Shown here: positions 1 through 10,687 of the stretch, one piece after another
Layout of the letters: each line of letters opens with the position of its first letter
Position numbering within the stretch: position 1 is the first letter of the stretch
Origin: an uncultured Gammaproteobacteria bacterium
Lineage (GTDB): Bacteria; Pseudomonadota; Gammaproteobacteria; Pseudomonadales; Azotimanducaceae
NCBI GenBank assembly: GCA_913045175.1
Contig: CAJWQG010000013.1
Coordinates: 1-64,000, forward strand
Length of the DNA stretch: 64,000 bases
Direction of reading: 5' to 3'
Position numbers and translations under genes: made by a program
Notes under the pieces: model-generated
Databases searched by the model: none
Told to the model about the DNA's origin: nothing
The model's input: the letters and a program-made list of their open reading frames with translations, nothing else

Positions 1-53
1 GTGAAGGAACCGGATTTTGAATCCGGCGCGTCTACCAGTTCCGCCACCCCGGC
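1..53 (-). tRNA. tRNA-Leu (anticodon CAA), 3' part outside window
   Basis: Read on the minus strand this begins with an acceptor 5' strand GCCGGGG, a D-arm with GGTAGACGC and an anticodon stem-loop with stem CCGGA/TCCGG around loop TTCAAAA, giving anticodon CAA. This reads UUG leucine codons. Only the 5' half is present; the variable arm, T-arm and 3' end lie beyond position 1. The D-arm motif GCGGAACTGGTAGACGC is typical of class II leucine tRNAs, which supports the assignment. Confidence 0.9.
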
Positions 54-67
54 ACGTGAGGGGGGCG

Positions 68-96
68 AGTATAGCAAGTCACCTAGGGTGTTGAAA
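68..96 (-). promoter_or_regulatory. Probable promoter of tRNA-Leu
   Basis: On the minus strand a -10 box TATACT (73 to 68) lies 17 nt from a weak -35 box TTTCAA (96 to 91). A GC-rich discriminator follows before the tRNA 5' end at 53, as is usual for stringently controlled stable-RNA promoters. The -35 match is poor, so this is a tentative call. Confidence 0.45.
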
Positions 97-120
97 CGGG
101 CGTTTTGGCCCGTCTTTTTT
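96..120 (+). terminator. Intrinsic terminator upstream of queA
   Basis: ACGGGC and GCCCGT pair around the loop GTTTTG, followed on the plus strand by CTTTTTT. The T-run is on the plus strand only, so it would stop transcription entering from the left before queA, not the minus-strand tRNA. Confidence 0.6.
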
Positions 121-245
121 GACCTTTGTCGGGGTTTGGGTGGCTTTTTGGCGGCTGTGCTGGCGTTTTCATATCGGTGGGGTTTTACTGCTGGGAGCTG
201 ATAAAATGACTGGTAAGGTCCGTTGGGTAAGGCGAGTTTTCAATT

Positions 246-2440
<2,195 letters not shown>

Positions 2441-2500
2441 GGGTGCAGATCGCGCCGGTTTCAGCGACAATACGCGCCGACCAATTAACGTGGAGTGGGA

Positions 2501-2833
2501 ATGATCGATTTCTTTATACCGTCGGCTATGGCCGCCGAAGGGCCGTCGCCTGGTGGCGTACCTGGCCTTGATCTCTTTATCATCGTGGCTTTTATCGCGG
2601 TTTTTTACTTTATTATCTGGCGCCCGCAGAGTAAGCGTGCCAAGGAACATAAGGAACTGGTGTCGGGTCTGGGTAAGGGCGACGAGATCGTGACCAATGG
2701 TGGGCTGATCGGCAAGATTGTCAAAGTCGAGGAGCAGTACCTGGTGTTTGAAGTGGCTAACAACGTGCAGCTTAAGTTGCAGAAAGGGGCGGTTTCCGCA
2801 GCCCTGCCCAAGGGCACTATTAAGTCCATTTGA
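2501..2833 (+). CDS. yajC: Sec translocon accessory subunit YajC
   Basis: YajC is the small single-span membrane subunit associated with SecDF. I chose ATG 2501, not the in-frame GTG at 2495, because GGAGTGGGA sits just upstream and the resulting 110 aa equals the E. coli length. One transmembrane helix (about residues 25-42, LDLFIIVAFIAVFYFIIW) precedes the conserved WRPQSKRAKEHKELVSGL cytoplasmic segment. It is the first gene of the yajC-secD-secF run and follows tgt, as in other gammaproteobacteria. Confidence 0.95.
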   Translation: MIDFFIPSAMAAEGPSPGGVPGLDLFIIVAFIAVFYFIIWRPQSKRAKEHKELVSGLGKGDEIVTNGGLIGKIVKVEEQYLVFEVANNVQLKLQKGAVSAALPKGTIKSI

Positions 2834-2851
2834 GTCATTTAGGAATCCCTG

Positions 2852-4714
2852 TTGATTAATCGCTATCCCCTCTGGAAAAACCTTCTTATTGCCCTGGTGG
2901 TGTCCTGGGGCGCAATCTATGCGCTGCCTAATATCTACCCGCCAGACTTTGCCGTGCAGGTTTCCAGGGAACAGGCCGGCGTTGCTGTGGGTGTTGATGC
3001 GCTTGATGCCGTCAGCAAGGCGTTTGATGAACAGGGCATCGAGTACTTTGGTTCGGGTGTTATCGAAGACAACAAAGCGCTGTTTCGTTTCTACGATGAT
3101 GAAACCCAGCTCCGTGCCAAAGATGTCGCCCAGCGTGCACTGCATGATCTGCCAGAACCTCATATTATTGCACTGAACGCGGCGCCCACCACGCCGGAAT
3201 GGCTGCGCTCGATTGGCGCGGAACCCATGAAATACGGTCTTGATCTGCGAGGTGGTGTGCACTTTCTGATGGAGGTCGATACCGCCAAGGCCATTGAAGA
3301 TCGTGTCGGCGGCATGGAAGCTGAAATCAAGCGTATGCTGCGTGATCGCACCGACCGGATTCGTTATTCGGGGGTCGAGAAGCCTGCCGAGGGCGTCTTG
3401 AAGTTCATGTTTGCCAATGAAGACTTGCGCGATCGTGCCAAGAGCAAGATTACCGATAGCTATCGCGAGTTCGACATAATCACCGGTGAAGAGGGCGATT
3501 CGGCCTTTGTTCAGCTCACGGTCACCGATGCATCGGTAAGAGAGATGGAAGACTTCGCGGTCTCTCAGAACCTGCAGACGATTCGTAATCGAGTAAACGA
3601 ACTGGGTGTGGCTGAACCGCTGGTGCAGCGGCTGGGTCGTAACCGGATCGTGGTCGATCTGCCGGGCGTACAGGATACTGCCGAGGCGAAAAAGATCCTA
3701 GGAAAAGTCGCCACGTTGGAATTTCGTATGGAGGCACAGCCGGATGCACCGCGCAGCAGCACCATTACCTATGAGTACGAAGGGCGAGACGCCGCGGTTG
3801 AAAAAGACATTATCTTAAGAGGCGACCGGGTGTTTGATGCCCAGGTGGGCTTCGATCCTGATTCCGGTCTGCCTCAGGTCAACATCACGCTCGATAGCGA
3901 CGGCGGCGAACTGATGCATCGTGCCACGCGGCACAGCATTGGCCGGCGTATGGCGGTGATTTTTATCGAAACCAAGACGCGCGATAAATACGAGCTGGTT
4001 GACGGCGTCGAGATGCGCACTCAGGTGCCATACATAGAAAAGAAGGTGGTCAGCCTTGCGACTGTGCAGGCGGCCCTTGGGGTGAAGTTCAGGATTACCG
4101 GGCTTGATGCTGGTGAGGCAAGAGAGCTGGCCCTCTTGTTACGTGCTGGTGCCCTTGCGGCAGATATGTTTATTGTCGAGGAGCGCACCGTCGGTGCCTC
4201 GTTAGGGGCAGAGAATATTGAACTGGGCGCTATTTCCGTGACCGTGGGTTTGGGTCTGGTGCTTATCTTTATGCTGGCCTATTACCGGGTGTTTGGGCTG
4301 GCGGCGAATATTGCGCTCGCAACGAACCTTGTTTTACTCGTGGCTGTGATGTCGTCACTGGGTGCGACGCTCACCCTGCCGGGTATTGCCGGTATCGTGC
4401 TTACCGTCGGTATGGCGGTGGATGCCAACGTGCTCATCTTCTCTCGTATACGTGAGGAACTGAAAAATAAGATGTCGCCCCAGGCGGCGATCAATGCCGG
4501 ATTCGAGCGGGCCTTTGTCACCATTATGGATGCCAACATCACGACGTTAATTGTGGCGGTGATTCTTTACAGTATTGGCACCGGGCCTGTTAAAGGTTTC
4601 GCGGTGACCTTGTCCATTGGTATTTTAACTTCCATGTTTACCGCGATTATGGGTACCCGCGCGCTGGTGAATTTCATGTATGGCGGGCGTAACGTGCAGA
4701 AGTTGCTTATCTAG
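2852..4714 (+). CDS. secD: Protein translocase subunit SecD
   Basis: SecD is an RND-fold inner-membrane subunit that with SecF uses the proton gradient to pull proteins through SecYEG from the periplasmic side. The product is 620 aa, near the E. coli size. The start is TTG (MINRYPLWKN matches the family N-terminus) with AGGA 7 nt upstream. A first TM helix is followed by a large periplasmic region containing the YGLDLRGGVHFLMEVD motif, then the five-helix RND domain near the C-terminus with GIVLTVGMAVDANVLIFSRIREE, which carries the conserved D and R residues of the transport helix. Confidence 0.96.
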   Translation: MINRYPLWKNLLIALVVSWGAIYALPNIYPPDFAVQVSREQAGVAVGVDALDAVSKAFDEQGIEYFGSGVIEDNKALFRFYDDETQLRAKDVAQRALHDLPEPHIIALNAAPTTPEWLRSIGAEPMKYGLDLRGGVHFLMEVDTAKAIEDRVGGMEAEIKRMLRDRTDRIRYSGVEKPAEGVLKFMFANEDLRDRAKSKITDSYREFDIITGEEGDSAFVQLTVTDASVREMEDFAVSQNLQTIRNRVNELGVAEPLVQRLGRNRIVVDLPGVQDTAEAKKILGKVATLEFRMEAQPDAPRSSTITYEYEGRDAAVEKDIILRGDRVFDAQVGFDPDSGLPQVNITLDSDGGELMHRATRHSIGRRMAVIFIETKTRDKYELVDGVEMRTQVPYIEKKVVSLATVQAALGVKFRITGLDAGEARELALLLRAGALAADMFIVEERTVGASLGAENIELGAISVTVGLGLVLIFMLAYYRVFGLAANIALATNLVLLVAVMSSLGATLTLPGIAGIVLTVGMAVDANVLIFSRIREELKNKMSPQAAINAGFERAFVTIMDANITTLIVAVILYSIGTGPVKGFAVTLSIGILTSMFTAIMGTRALVNFMYGGRNVQKLLI

Positions 4715-4731
4715 GAGCCCTCAGCGAAATC

Positions 4732-5682
4732 ATGGTGGATATTTCTAACGTCAATTTTAACTTTATGCGCTACCGTAAGATTGCGGGTGGTATCTCCGCA
4801 GGCGTGGTCGCGCTTTCTATTGTTTCTCTATTGGCGCTTCAGCTGGAGTGGGGGCTCGACTTTACCGGTGGTTCCCTGGTCGAGGTGGCCTACGAGCAGC
4901 CGGCTGATCCGCAGCGTATTCGTAATCAGCTTGATGAAGCTGGCTACGATGGTCACGTGGTGCAGTACTTTGGTTCCGATCAGGACATTCTGGTGCGGAT
5001 GCCACCGCAAAAGGAGCTGACATCGAAAGAGAACGCGACCCTGGGTGATCGGATCATTGCTTCATTGCAGAAGGTTTCTGATTCTGAAGTAACCCTGCGG
5101 CGATCGGAGTTTGTTGGTCCTGCGGTGGGTGAGGAGCTGACCAATCAGGGTGGTATGGGGCTCCTTGCTGCGCTTGGTATGGTGCTGATCTATGTGGCGT
5201 TTCGGTTTCAGTACAAGTTTGCTGTTGGTGCCGTGGTGGCGCTGTTCCACGATGTGATGATTACTCTGGGTATCTTCTCGATTGTGCGCTGGGACTTTGA
5301 CTTAACGGTATTAGCGGCGCTGCTTGCGGTTATTGGTTACTCGCTGAACGACACCATTGTTGTTTCAGATCGCATTCGGGAAAACTTCCGCAAGATTCGT
5401 CGGGGCAACCCCGAGGATATTATTAACACCTCTCTTAATCAGACTTTGGGCCGCACCTTGGTCACATCGTTTACCACTTTGTTGGTGTTGTTCGCGCTTC
5501 TTATTCTGGGAGGTGAGTTGATTCGTGGCTTTGCGATTGGGCTGATTATTGGTGTGATCATTGGTACTTATTCTTCGATTTATATTGCGGCGAATATGTT
5601 GATGGTGCTGGGTATTTCTAAGGATGATCTTGCTGTGCCGGTGAAAGAGGGTTTAGACGAGGATCTGCCGCAGCAGTATTAG
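4732..5682 (+). CDS. secF: Protein translocase subunit SecF
   Basis: Partner of SecD in the SecDF complex. The 316-aa protein begins with a TM helix followed by the SecF motif LDFTGGSLVEV, then five TM helices with VIGYSLNDTIVVSDRIRENFR, the conserved family signature. It lies 17 nt after secD. An in-frame GTG directly follows the ATG and could also serve. No terminator was found after the gene; the downstream gap contains repeat fragments. Confidence 0.96.
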   Translation: MVDISNVNFNFMRYRKIAGGISAGVVALSIVSLLALQLEWGLDFTGGSLVEVAYEQPADPQRIRNQLDEAGYDGHVVQYFGSDQDILVRMPPQKELTSKENATLGDRIIASLQKVSDSEVTLRRSEFVGPAVGEELTNQGGMGLLAALGMVLIYVAFRFQYKFAVGAVVALFHDVMITLGIFSIVRWDFDLTVLAALLAVIGYSLNDTIVVSDRIRENFRKIRRGNPEDIINTSLNQTLGRTLVTSFTTLLVLFALLILGGELIRGFAIGLIIGVIIGTYSSIYIAANMLMVLGISKDDLAVPVKEGLDEDLPQQY

Positions 5683-5720
5683 ATTATCGCGAGTCCCCAG
5701 GCCCGTAGAAAAGAGTAAGG

Positions 5721-5742
5721 CTTCTCCGTACCGCTGTACGTA
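5721..5742 (+). repeat. Fragment of the 112-bp palindromic element
   Basis: The stretch AAGGCTTCTCCGTACCGCTG matches the start of the element core seen complete at 56808-56904 (minus strand) and 43970-44081. Upstream bases (ATCGCGAG, then CCGTAG) resemble those before the fragment at 50236-50308. Only one end of the element is present. Confidence 0.55.
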
Positions 5743-5743
5743 A

Positions 5744-5782
5744 AAAAGGGGTCAGGTCCATTTTCCCACGACCGGGAAATTC
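5744..5782 (+). repeat. Remnant inverted repeat with GGGGTCAGGTCC motif
   Basis: AAAAAAGGGGTCAGGTCC is followed by CATTTTCCC and GGGAAAT, a short inverted repeat. From memory, similar GGGGTCAGGTC-type sequences occur beside REP-associated tyrosine transposase genes. No transposase is present here, so this is called a remnant only. Confidence 0.35.
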
Positions 5783-5808
5783 TAAGTGTAGCCCTTGGAT
5801 ATTACCGG

Positions 5809-6600
5809 TTACTTATCAATCAGGTACCGTTTCACCAGGGGTGCCAGTGCCTTGAAGCACTTGGGGTTGCCAGCGACGACGTTGCCGGTCTTCATGTAGT
5901 TGGTGCTGCCGTCGAAGTCGCCGATCAGTCCGCCTGATTCTGTGATCATTAGTGCACCTGCGGCGATATCCCAGGGTTTCAGGTTGTGGAGCCATAGTCC
6001 ATCGAAGCGGCCTGCGGCGAGGTAGGCCAGATCCAGGCAGGCACTGCCGGTATTGCGGACTTTGGTGTGTTCGTTAATCAGATGGCCGTATAGTTCGGCT
6101 TGTTCGTTCTTGAGCTCTCTGAAGGGGCCGCCTGTGCTGACTAGTGCGCCATCCAGTTCTTCTTTAGGGCTTACGCGTACTCGGTGGCCGTTAAGCTGGC
6201 ATCCCTGACCGCGGCTGGCGACGAATTCTTCGTTACGCATGGGGTCAACGATGACGCCGTGTTCTAGTTTGCCGTTTTTGAGGCAGGCGATTGATATACA
6301 GAAGTGAGGTACTTGGCGCATGAAATTGAGGGTGCCGTCGATGGGATCGATAATCCATTCGTACTCGGCGTTTTCGCTGACATGATCGTTGTAGGATTCT
6401 TCACCGGTGACGGTGTGATCCGGGTAGCTCGCCTTTAACGCTTCAACGATGATGTATTCCGATTCCTTGTCGATGTTGGTCACGAAATCGTTGTGTCCTT
6501 TTTCCGATATCTTGACGAGATCCGGGCGGTCAAATCCGCGCATTATATGGGTACCGGCCTCGCGCGCAGCGCGGAGTGCAATTGTTGCCATCGGTTCCAT
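5809..6600 (-). CDS. suhB: Inositol-1-monophosphatase family protein SuhB
   Basis: SuhB is a magnesium-dependent inositol monophosphatase that in enterobacteria also joins the rRNA antitermination complex. The 263-aa product has the metal-binding motifs TGEESY, WIIDPIDGTLNF and the C-terminal PWDIAAGALMITESGG. The N-terminus MEPMATIALRAAREAG matches the E. coli pattern, so the start is well set. It is transcribed divergently from trmJ, with about 70 bp between them, an arrangement common in gammaproteobacteria. Confidence 0.95.
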   Translation of the reverse strand: MEPMATIALRAAREAGTHIMRGFDRPDLVKISEKGHNDFVTNIDKESEYIIVEALKASYPDHTVTGEESYNDHVSENAEYEWIIDPIDGTLNFMRQVPHFCISIACLKNGKLEHGVIVDPMRNEEFVASRGQGCQLNGHRVRVSPKEELDGALVSTGGPFRELKNEQAELYGHLINEHTKVRNTGSACLDLAYLAAGRFDGLWLHNLKPWDIAAGALMITESGGLIGDFDGSTNYMKTGNVVAGNPKCFKALAPLVKRYLIDK

Positions 6601-6670
6601 ATCGTTAACTCATTGGTCTGAATTCAGAGGGCCGCGATCATACCACGGCAGATGCGGTAAACTCTCGCTG

Positions 6671-7399
6671 ATGGAAGCAAATCTATTCCCCAATCTGCGT
6701 ATCGTTCTGGTCGAAACCTCCCACCCTGGCAACATCGGTGCGTCAGCTCGTGCCATGAAAAACATGGGTATTACTAATCTTGTTTTGGTGAGTCCGCAGC
6801 GATTTCCTGATGAGCAGGCCGTGTTTCGTGCTGTGTCTGCGGTGGATGTGGTAACTGAAGCGAAGGTGGTGGACAGTGTGGAGGAGGCTATCGCTGACTG
6901 TCAGCTTGTGATCGGTACTTCCGCAAGAGATCGGCGCATTCCTTGGCCCATGCTGGACCCGAAAGGCTGCGGTGAAAAGGTGGTGGCGGAATCTGGTGAA
7001 GGTCATGATGTGGCGATTCTCTTTGGTCGCGAAGATCGGGGGCTTTCCAACCAGGAGCTGCAGCAGTGTCATTTCCACGTGAATATTCCCACCGGGGAGG
7101 CCTATAGCTCGCTGAATCTGGCCATGGCCGTGCAGGTGATCTGTTATGAGGTTTTGCAGGCGAAATTGGCTGGCATGCCTGAGCAAAGCTGGGATATGGA
7201 CTATGCCAGCGCTGCTGATATGGAACACTTATATGAGCATCTGGAAGAAACACTGATCAAGGTGGGTTTTCATGACCCGGAGAACCCGCGACAGCTGATG
7301 ACTCGGCTGCGGCGTCTGTTTAACCGTATTCGGCCTGATCAGATGGAAATCGGCATTTTGAGGGGCATTCTGTCCTCGATTAATCCGCTTGATAAATAG
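6671..7399 (+). CDS. trmJ: tRNA (cytidine/uridine-32-2'-O)-methyltransferase TrmJ
   Basis: TrmJ is a SPOUT-family enzyme that 2'-O-methylates residue 32 of several tRNAs. An in-frame reading begins at 6449 inside suhB, but the homologous N-terminus (MEANLFPNLRIVLVETSHPG) starts at ATG 6671, giving 242 aa, the family length. Motifs of the trefoil knot are NIGASARAMKNMG, LFGREDRGLSNQEL and IPTGEAYSSLNLAMAVQVI. It stands just upstream of iscR; cysE, found between trmJ and iscR in some relatives, is absent. Confidence 0.94.
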   Translation: MEANLFPNLRIVLVETSHPGNIGASARAMKNMGITNLVLVSPQRFPDEQAVFRAVSAVDVVTEAKVVDSVEEAIADCQLVIGTSARDRRIPWPMLDPKGCGEKVVAESGEGHDVAILFGREDRGLSNQELQQCHFHVNIPTGEAYSSLNLAMAVQVICYEVLQAKLAGMPEQSWDMDYASAADMEHLYEHLEETLIKVGFHDPENPRQLMTRLRRLFNRIRPDQMEIGILRGILSSINPLDK

Positions 7400-7458
7400 C
7401 CGCGTACCCCAAAGTAAGTAAATAACGAAACAATCTAACAAAGCCTTGCCATTCGCTA

Positions 7459-7508
7459 ATACCTGACTAGAATAGTCAAGTATATAGTTGATTGATTTAG
7501 TCAGGTAT
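7459..7508 (+). promoter_or_regulatory. Two abutting type 1 IscR binding sites
   Basis: Positions 7459-7483 and 7484-7508 each fit the 25-bp type 1 IscR consensus, with half-sites ATACCTGACT and AGTCAAGTAT in the first and TTTAGTCAGGTAT at the end of the second. The two sites touch without a gap. In E. coli, [2Fe-2S]-IscR binds tandem sites at this place to repress the isc operon. The same autoregulation is inferred here. About 110 nt of leader, rich in degenerate GGTTATC repeats, separates the sites from the iscR start. Confidence 0.85.
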
Positions 7509-7619
7509 TGCACACTCGCGCCCCCGGGAAAGCGCGTAAAACGGTGGTTAGCGGTTGTTACGGGGGTTGTTAACGGTAAGCAGTAAACGGTTATCGGTTA
7601 TCGGTAAACGAGGAAACAG

Positions 7620-8096
7620 ATGAGATTGACAGCAAAAGGCAGATACGCGGTGACGGCAATGTTGGATCTTGCCGTGCATCAGAATGAAGGTCCGATCAGC
7701 CTTGCTGACATTTCCCAGCGTCAGGGTATTAGTCTTTCCTATTTAGAGCAGCTCTTTTCCAAGCTGCGACGCCGTGATCTGGTGGCTAGTGTACGTGGCC
7801 CTGGTGGCGGCTATCGGTTGAATCATCAGCCACAAGACATTTCAGTGGCGTCTATTGTTGATTCCGTTGATGAGAACGTGGATGCCACGCGATGTTCCGG
7901 CCGTGCAGACTGTCAGCATGGTGAGACCTGTCTGACTCATGAACTATGGGCAGACCTGTCTGATGAGATCCATGATTTTCTAAGCAAGATTAACCTCGCC
8001 AGCATTATCGAGAAGCGCGAGGTGCAGATGATTGCAGCACGTCAGGACGCGATGGCGGAAGACGCGGTGCGTTTGCCAACTGAAGAGCTGGTGTGA
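7620..8096 (+). CDS. iscR: Fe-S cluster-sensing transcription regulator IscR
   Basis: IscR is an Rrf2-family regulator that senses [2Fe-2S] status and represses isc genes. The 158-aa protein has an N-terminal winged helix and cluster ligands at Cys92, Cys98, Cys104 and His107, the same positions as in E. coli (RCSGRADC, then CLTHELW). It heads the isc operon, with two IscR sites upstream and iscS 35 nt downstream. GAGGAAACAG provides the ribosome binding site. Confidence 0.97.
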   Translation: MRLTAKGRYAVTAMLDLAVHQNEGPISLADISQRQGISLSYLEQLFSKLRRRDLVASVRGPGGGYRLNHQPQDISVASIVDSVDENVDATRCSGRADCQHGETCLTHELWADLSDEIHDFLSKINLASIIEKREVQMIAARQDAMAEDAVRLPTEELV

Positions 8097-8131
8097 ACGA
8101 GATAGAAAGCGCGAGAGGCGCGGAGAAGTAA

Positions 8132-9346
8132 ATGAAGCAACCAATATATTTTGATTACGCGGCAACCACGCCGGTTGACCCGCGCGTCGCCCAGAAGATG
8201 AGCGAGTGTCTGCTGGCCGAGGGTAAGTTTGGTAACCCCGCCAGTCGTTCGCACAAGTTTGGCTGGGAGGCAGACGAGGCGGTTGAACTTGCAAGACGTC
8301 AGGTGGCCGATCTGGTGAATGCTGATCCACGTGAGATTGTCTGGACGTCTGGCGCAACTGAATCCGCCAACCTGGCGCTCAAGGGTGTGGCCCACTTTTA
8401 TAAGAAAAAGGGTAATCACATTATTACCTCCAAGATTGAGCACAAAGCGGTGCTTGATTCCTGCCGGCAACTGGAAAGTGAAGGTTTTGAAGTGACGTAT
8501 CTTGATCCGGCCGAAGATGGATTGGTTACACCAGAAAGAGTCGCTGAGGCGATTCGTGAAGACACGCTGCTGGTTTCCATCATGCATGTGAACAATGAAA
8601 TCGGTGTGGTAAACGATATTGCTGCGATTGGCGAAGTTACCCGTGCCAAGAAGGTGCTATTCCACGTCGATGCGGCGCAAAGTGCCGGCAAGGTTGAAAT
8701 AGACCTGGAGACGATGAGGATCGATCTCATGTCATTCTCGGCGCACAAGATTTACGGGCCTAAAGGCATGGGCGCACTGTATGTTCGCCGTAAGCCGCGA
8801 GTAAGACTCGAAGCGCAAATGCATGGCGGTGGCCATGAGCGAGGTATGCGTTCCGGCACACTCGCTACGCATCAGATCGTCGGTATGGGCGAGGCGTTTC
8901 GTATCGCCAAGGAAGAAATGGTCGAGGAAGGCAAACGCATTCTCGATTATCGTCAGCGTCTGTGGGATGGCCTTAAAGATATGGAAGAGGTCTATGCCAA
9001 TGGCGATTTAGATAGTCACGTGCCGGGCATCATCAATGTCAGCTTTAACTTTGTGGAAGGCGAGTCACTCATTATGTCGCTGCCACAGCTGGCAGTGTCT
9101 TCGGGTTCTGCCTGTACATCTGCGAGCCTGGAGCCATCTTATGTGCTGCGGGCACTTGGTATGAACGACGAACTGGCTCACAGCTCACTGCGTTTCTCGA
9201 TCGGTCGTTTTACTACCGAGGAAGATGTAGACGAAGCGATTGAGCAGGTAAGAACCGCGGTAGAAAAACTGCGCGAACTGTCACCACTCTGGGATATGTA
9301 CAAAGAGGGTGTCGACATGGACAAAATTGAATGGGCGGCTCATTAG
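8132..9346 (+). CDS. iscS: Cysteine desulfurase IscS
   Basis: PLP-dependent enzyme that removes sulfur from cysteine as a persulfide and passes it to IscU and other acceptors. The 404 aa equal the E. coli length. The PLP lysine lies in [13 protein letters not shown] and the persulfide cysteine in [19 protein letters not shown]-type site precedes ATG 8132. Second gene of the isc operon; iscU starts 21 nt after the stop. Confidence 0.98.
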   Translation: MKQPIYFDYAATTPVDPRVAQKMSECLLAEGKFGNPASRSHKFGWEADEAVELARRQVADLVNADPREIVWTSGATESANLALKGVAHFYKKKGNHIITSKIEHKAVLDSCRQLESEGFEVTYLDPAEDGLVTPERVAEAIREDTLLVSIMHVNNEIGVVNDIAAIGEVTRAKKVLFHVDAAQSAGKVEIDLETMRIDLMSFSAHKIYGPKGMGALYVRRKPRVRLEAQMHGGGHERGMRSGTLATHQIVGMGEAFRIAKEEMVEEGKRILDYRQRLWDGLKDMEEVYANGDLDSHVPGIINVSFNFVEGESLIMSLPQLAVSSGSACTSASLEPSYVLRALGMNDELAHSSLRFSIGRFTTEEDVDEAIEQVRTAVEKLRELSPLWDMYKEGVDMDKIEWAAH

Positions 9347-9367
9347 AGCCTTCAGAGGAGAGCAAGT

Positions 9368-9772
9368 ATGCCATACAGCGATAAAGTATTGGATCACTAC
9401 GAAAACCCGAGAAACGTCGGCAAGATGGACTCGGATAGTGAAGACGTGGGTACCGGTATGGTCGGCGCGCCCGCCTGTGGTGACGTGATGCGCCTGCAGA
9501 TCAAAGTAGGTGATGATGGCGTTATCGAAGATGCCAAGTTCAAGACCTACGGGTGTGGTTCTGCCATTGCTTCAAGTTCCCTGCTCACCGAGTGGGTGAA
9601 AGGGCGAACCCTGGATGAAGCAGAAGACATCAAGAATACGCAAATCGCTGAAGAGCTGGCACTGCCTCCCGTTAAAATCCATTGCAGCGTGTTGGCAGAA
9701 GATGCGATCAAGGCGGCGATCGAGGATTACCGAACCAAGCACGGCGAAGAAAGCGAAGCTGCTGCGGGTTAA
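9368..9772 (+). CDS. iscU: Fe-S cluster assembly scaffold IscU
   Basis: Scaffold on which [2Fe-2S] and [4Fe-4S] clusters form. The 134-aa protein has the three ligand cysteines Cys37, Cys63 and Cys106, Asp39 and His105, all at canonical positions. The chaperone-binding LPPVK motif (residues about 99-103) that HscA recognises is intact, matching the presence of hscA and hscB downstream. An AGAGGAG site precedes the ATG. Confidence 0.98.
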   Translation: MPYSDKVLDHYENPRNVGKMDSDSEDVGTGMVGAPACGDVMRLQIKVGDDGVIEDAKFKTYGCGSAIASSSLLTEWVKGRTLDEAEDIKNTQIAEELALPPVKIHCSVLAEDAIKAAIEDYRTKHGEESEAAAG

Positions 9773-9814
9773 AAGCAGCAATAGGTAGTTACAGGTAGTA
9801 CAGGTAGAGAAAAA

Positions 9815-10138
9815 ATGGGTGTAAGTCTTACAGATAATGCAGCAAGTCACGTATCGAGTTATCTCGAAGAGCGCGGAAAGGGCGTCGGTATACGCCTCGC
9901 GGTGAAAACTACTGGCTGCTCGGGTCTAATGTACGTGCTTGAGCCTGTGGATGATCCCCAGCCAGAAGATCTCAAGTTCGACTGCAATGGCGTTGAAGTG
10001 TATGTCGACCCCAAAAGCCTCGTATATGTTGACGGCACAGAGATGGACTACGTTAAACAGGGCCTGAATGAAGGCTTCGAGTTCAAGAATCCCAATGAGT
10101 CCGGCCAGTGCGGGTGCGGTGAGTCGTTTACCGTATAA
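9815..10138 (+). CDS. iscA: A-type Fe-S carrier IscA
   Basis: A-type carrier that delivers iron or clusters to apo-proteins. The 107-aa product contains the three conserved cysteines: Cys35 in KTTGCSG and the C-terminal pair in CGCGESF. Position between iscU and hscB identifies it as IscA and not ErpA or SufA. Confidence 0.96.
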   Translation: MGVSLTDNAASHVSSYLEERGKGVGIRLAVKTTGCSGLMYVLEPVDDPQPEDLKFDCNGVEVYVDPKSLVYVDGTEMDYVKQGLNEGFEFKNPNESGQCGCGESFTV

Positions 10139-10147
10139 CCGATTAAT

Positions 10148-10687
10148 GTGGACTTTAATCAGAACTATTTCGAGATATTTCAGCTGCCAGTTGCGTTCGA
10201 CCTGGACGTAGACGAGCTGGCAACCCGTTATCGCCAACTGCAGGCCAGTGTGCACCCCGATAAATTTGCTAGTGCGACCGAACATGAAAAGCGTCTGTCA
10301 CTGCAATGGGCAACCCAGATCAATGGTGCTTACGACACCCTGCGTTCAGATCTCGCAAGAGCGATCTACCTTTTGGAATTAAATGACGTGCATATTGAAG
10401 AAAACCCCCAACTCGCGCCGGACTTTCTGATGGCGCAGATCGAGCTGCGTGAACAGCTTGATGAGATTGGTGAGGCTGATGTGCTTGATGGGTCTGATGG
10501 CTCTCTTGCCAAACTTGAGACTTTCAAGAAAGAAGTGAATCAGCACTTGGGTGACTATCGTTCAGAGTTTGCTGCTGCTTACCCCGACGATGTACCGGTT
10601 GCTCAAATGGCGGTTTATAAACTGCAGTTCCTGGGCACGCTCCGCGCCTCCGCGGACAAGCTGGAAGAGAAGCTACTGGATTACTAA
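10148..10687 (+). CDS. hscB: Fe-S biogenesis J-domain co-chaperone HscB
   Basis: J-protein that brings IscU to HscA and stimulates its ATPase. The 179-aa protein has an N-terminal J domain with the HPDKF motif and a C-terminal helical IscU-binding domain. The frame begins with GTG at 10148; an overlapping ATG at 10146 is in a different frame. The stop overlaps the hscA start (TAATG), which points to coupled translation. Confidence 0.95.
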   Translation: MDFNQNYFEIFQLPVAFDLDVDELATRYRQLQASVHPDKFASATEHEKRLSLQWATQINGAYDTLRSDLARAIYLLELNDVHIEENPQLAPDFLMAQIELREQLDEIGEADVLDGSDGSLAKLETFKKEVNQHLGDYRSEFAAAYPDDVPVAQMAVYKLQFLGTLRASADKLEEKLLDY

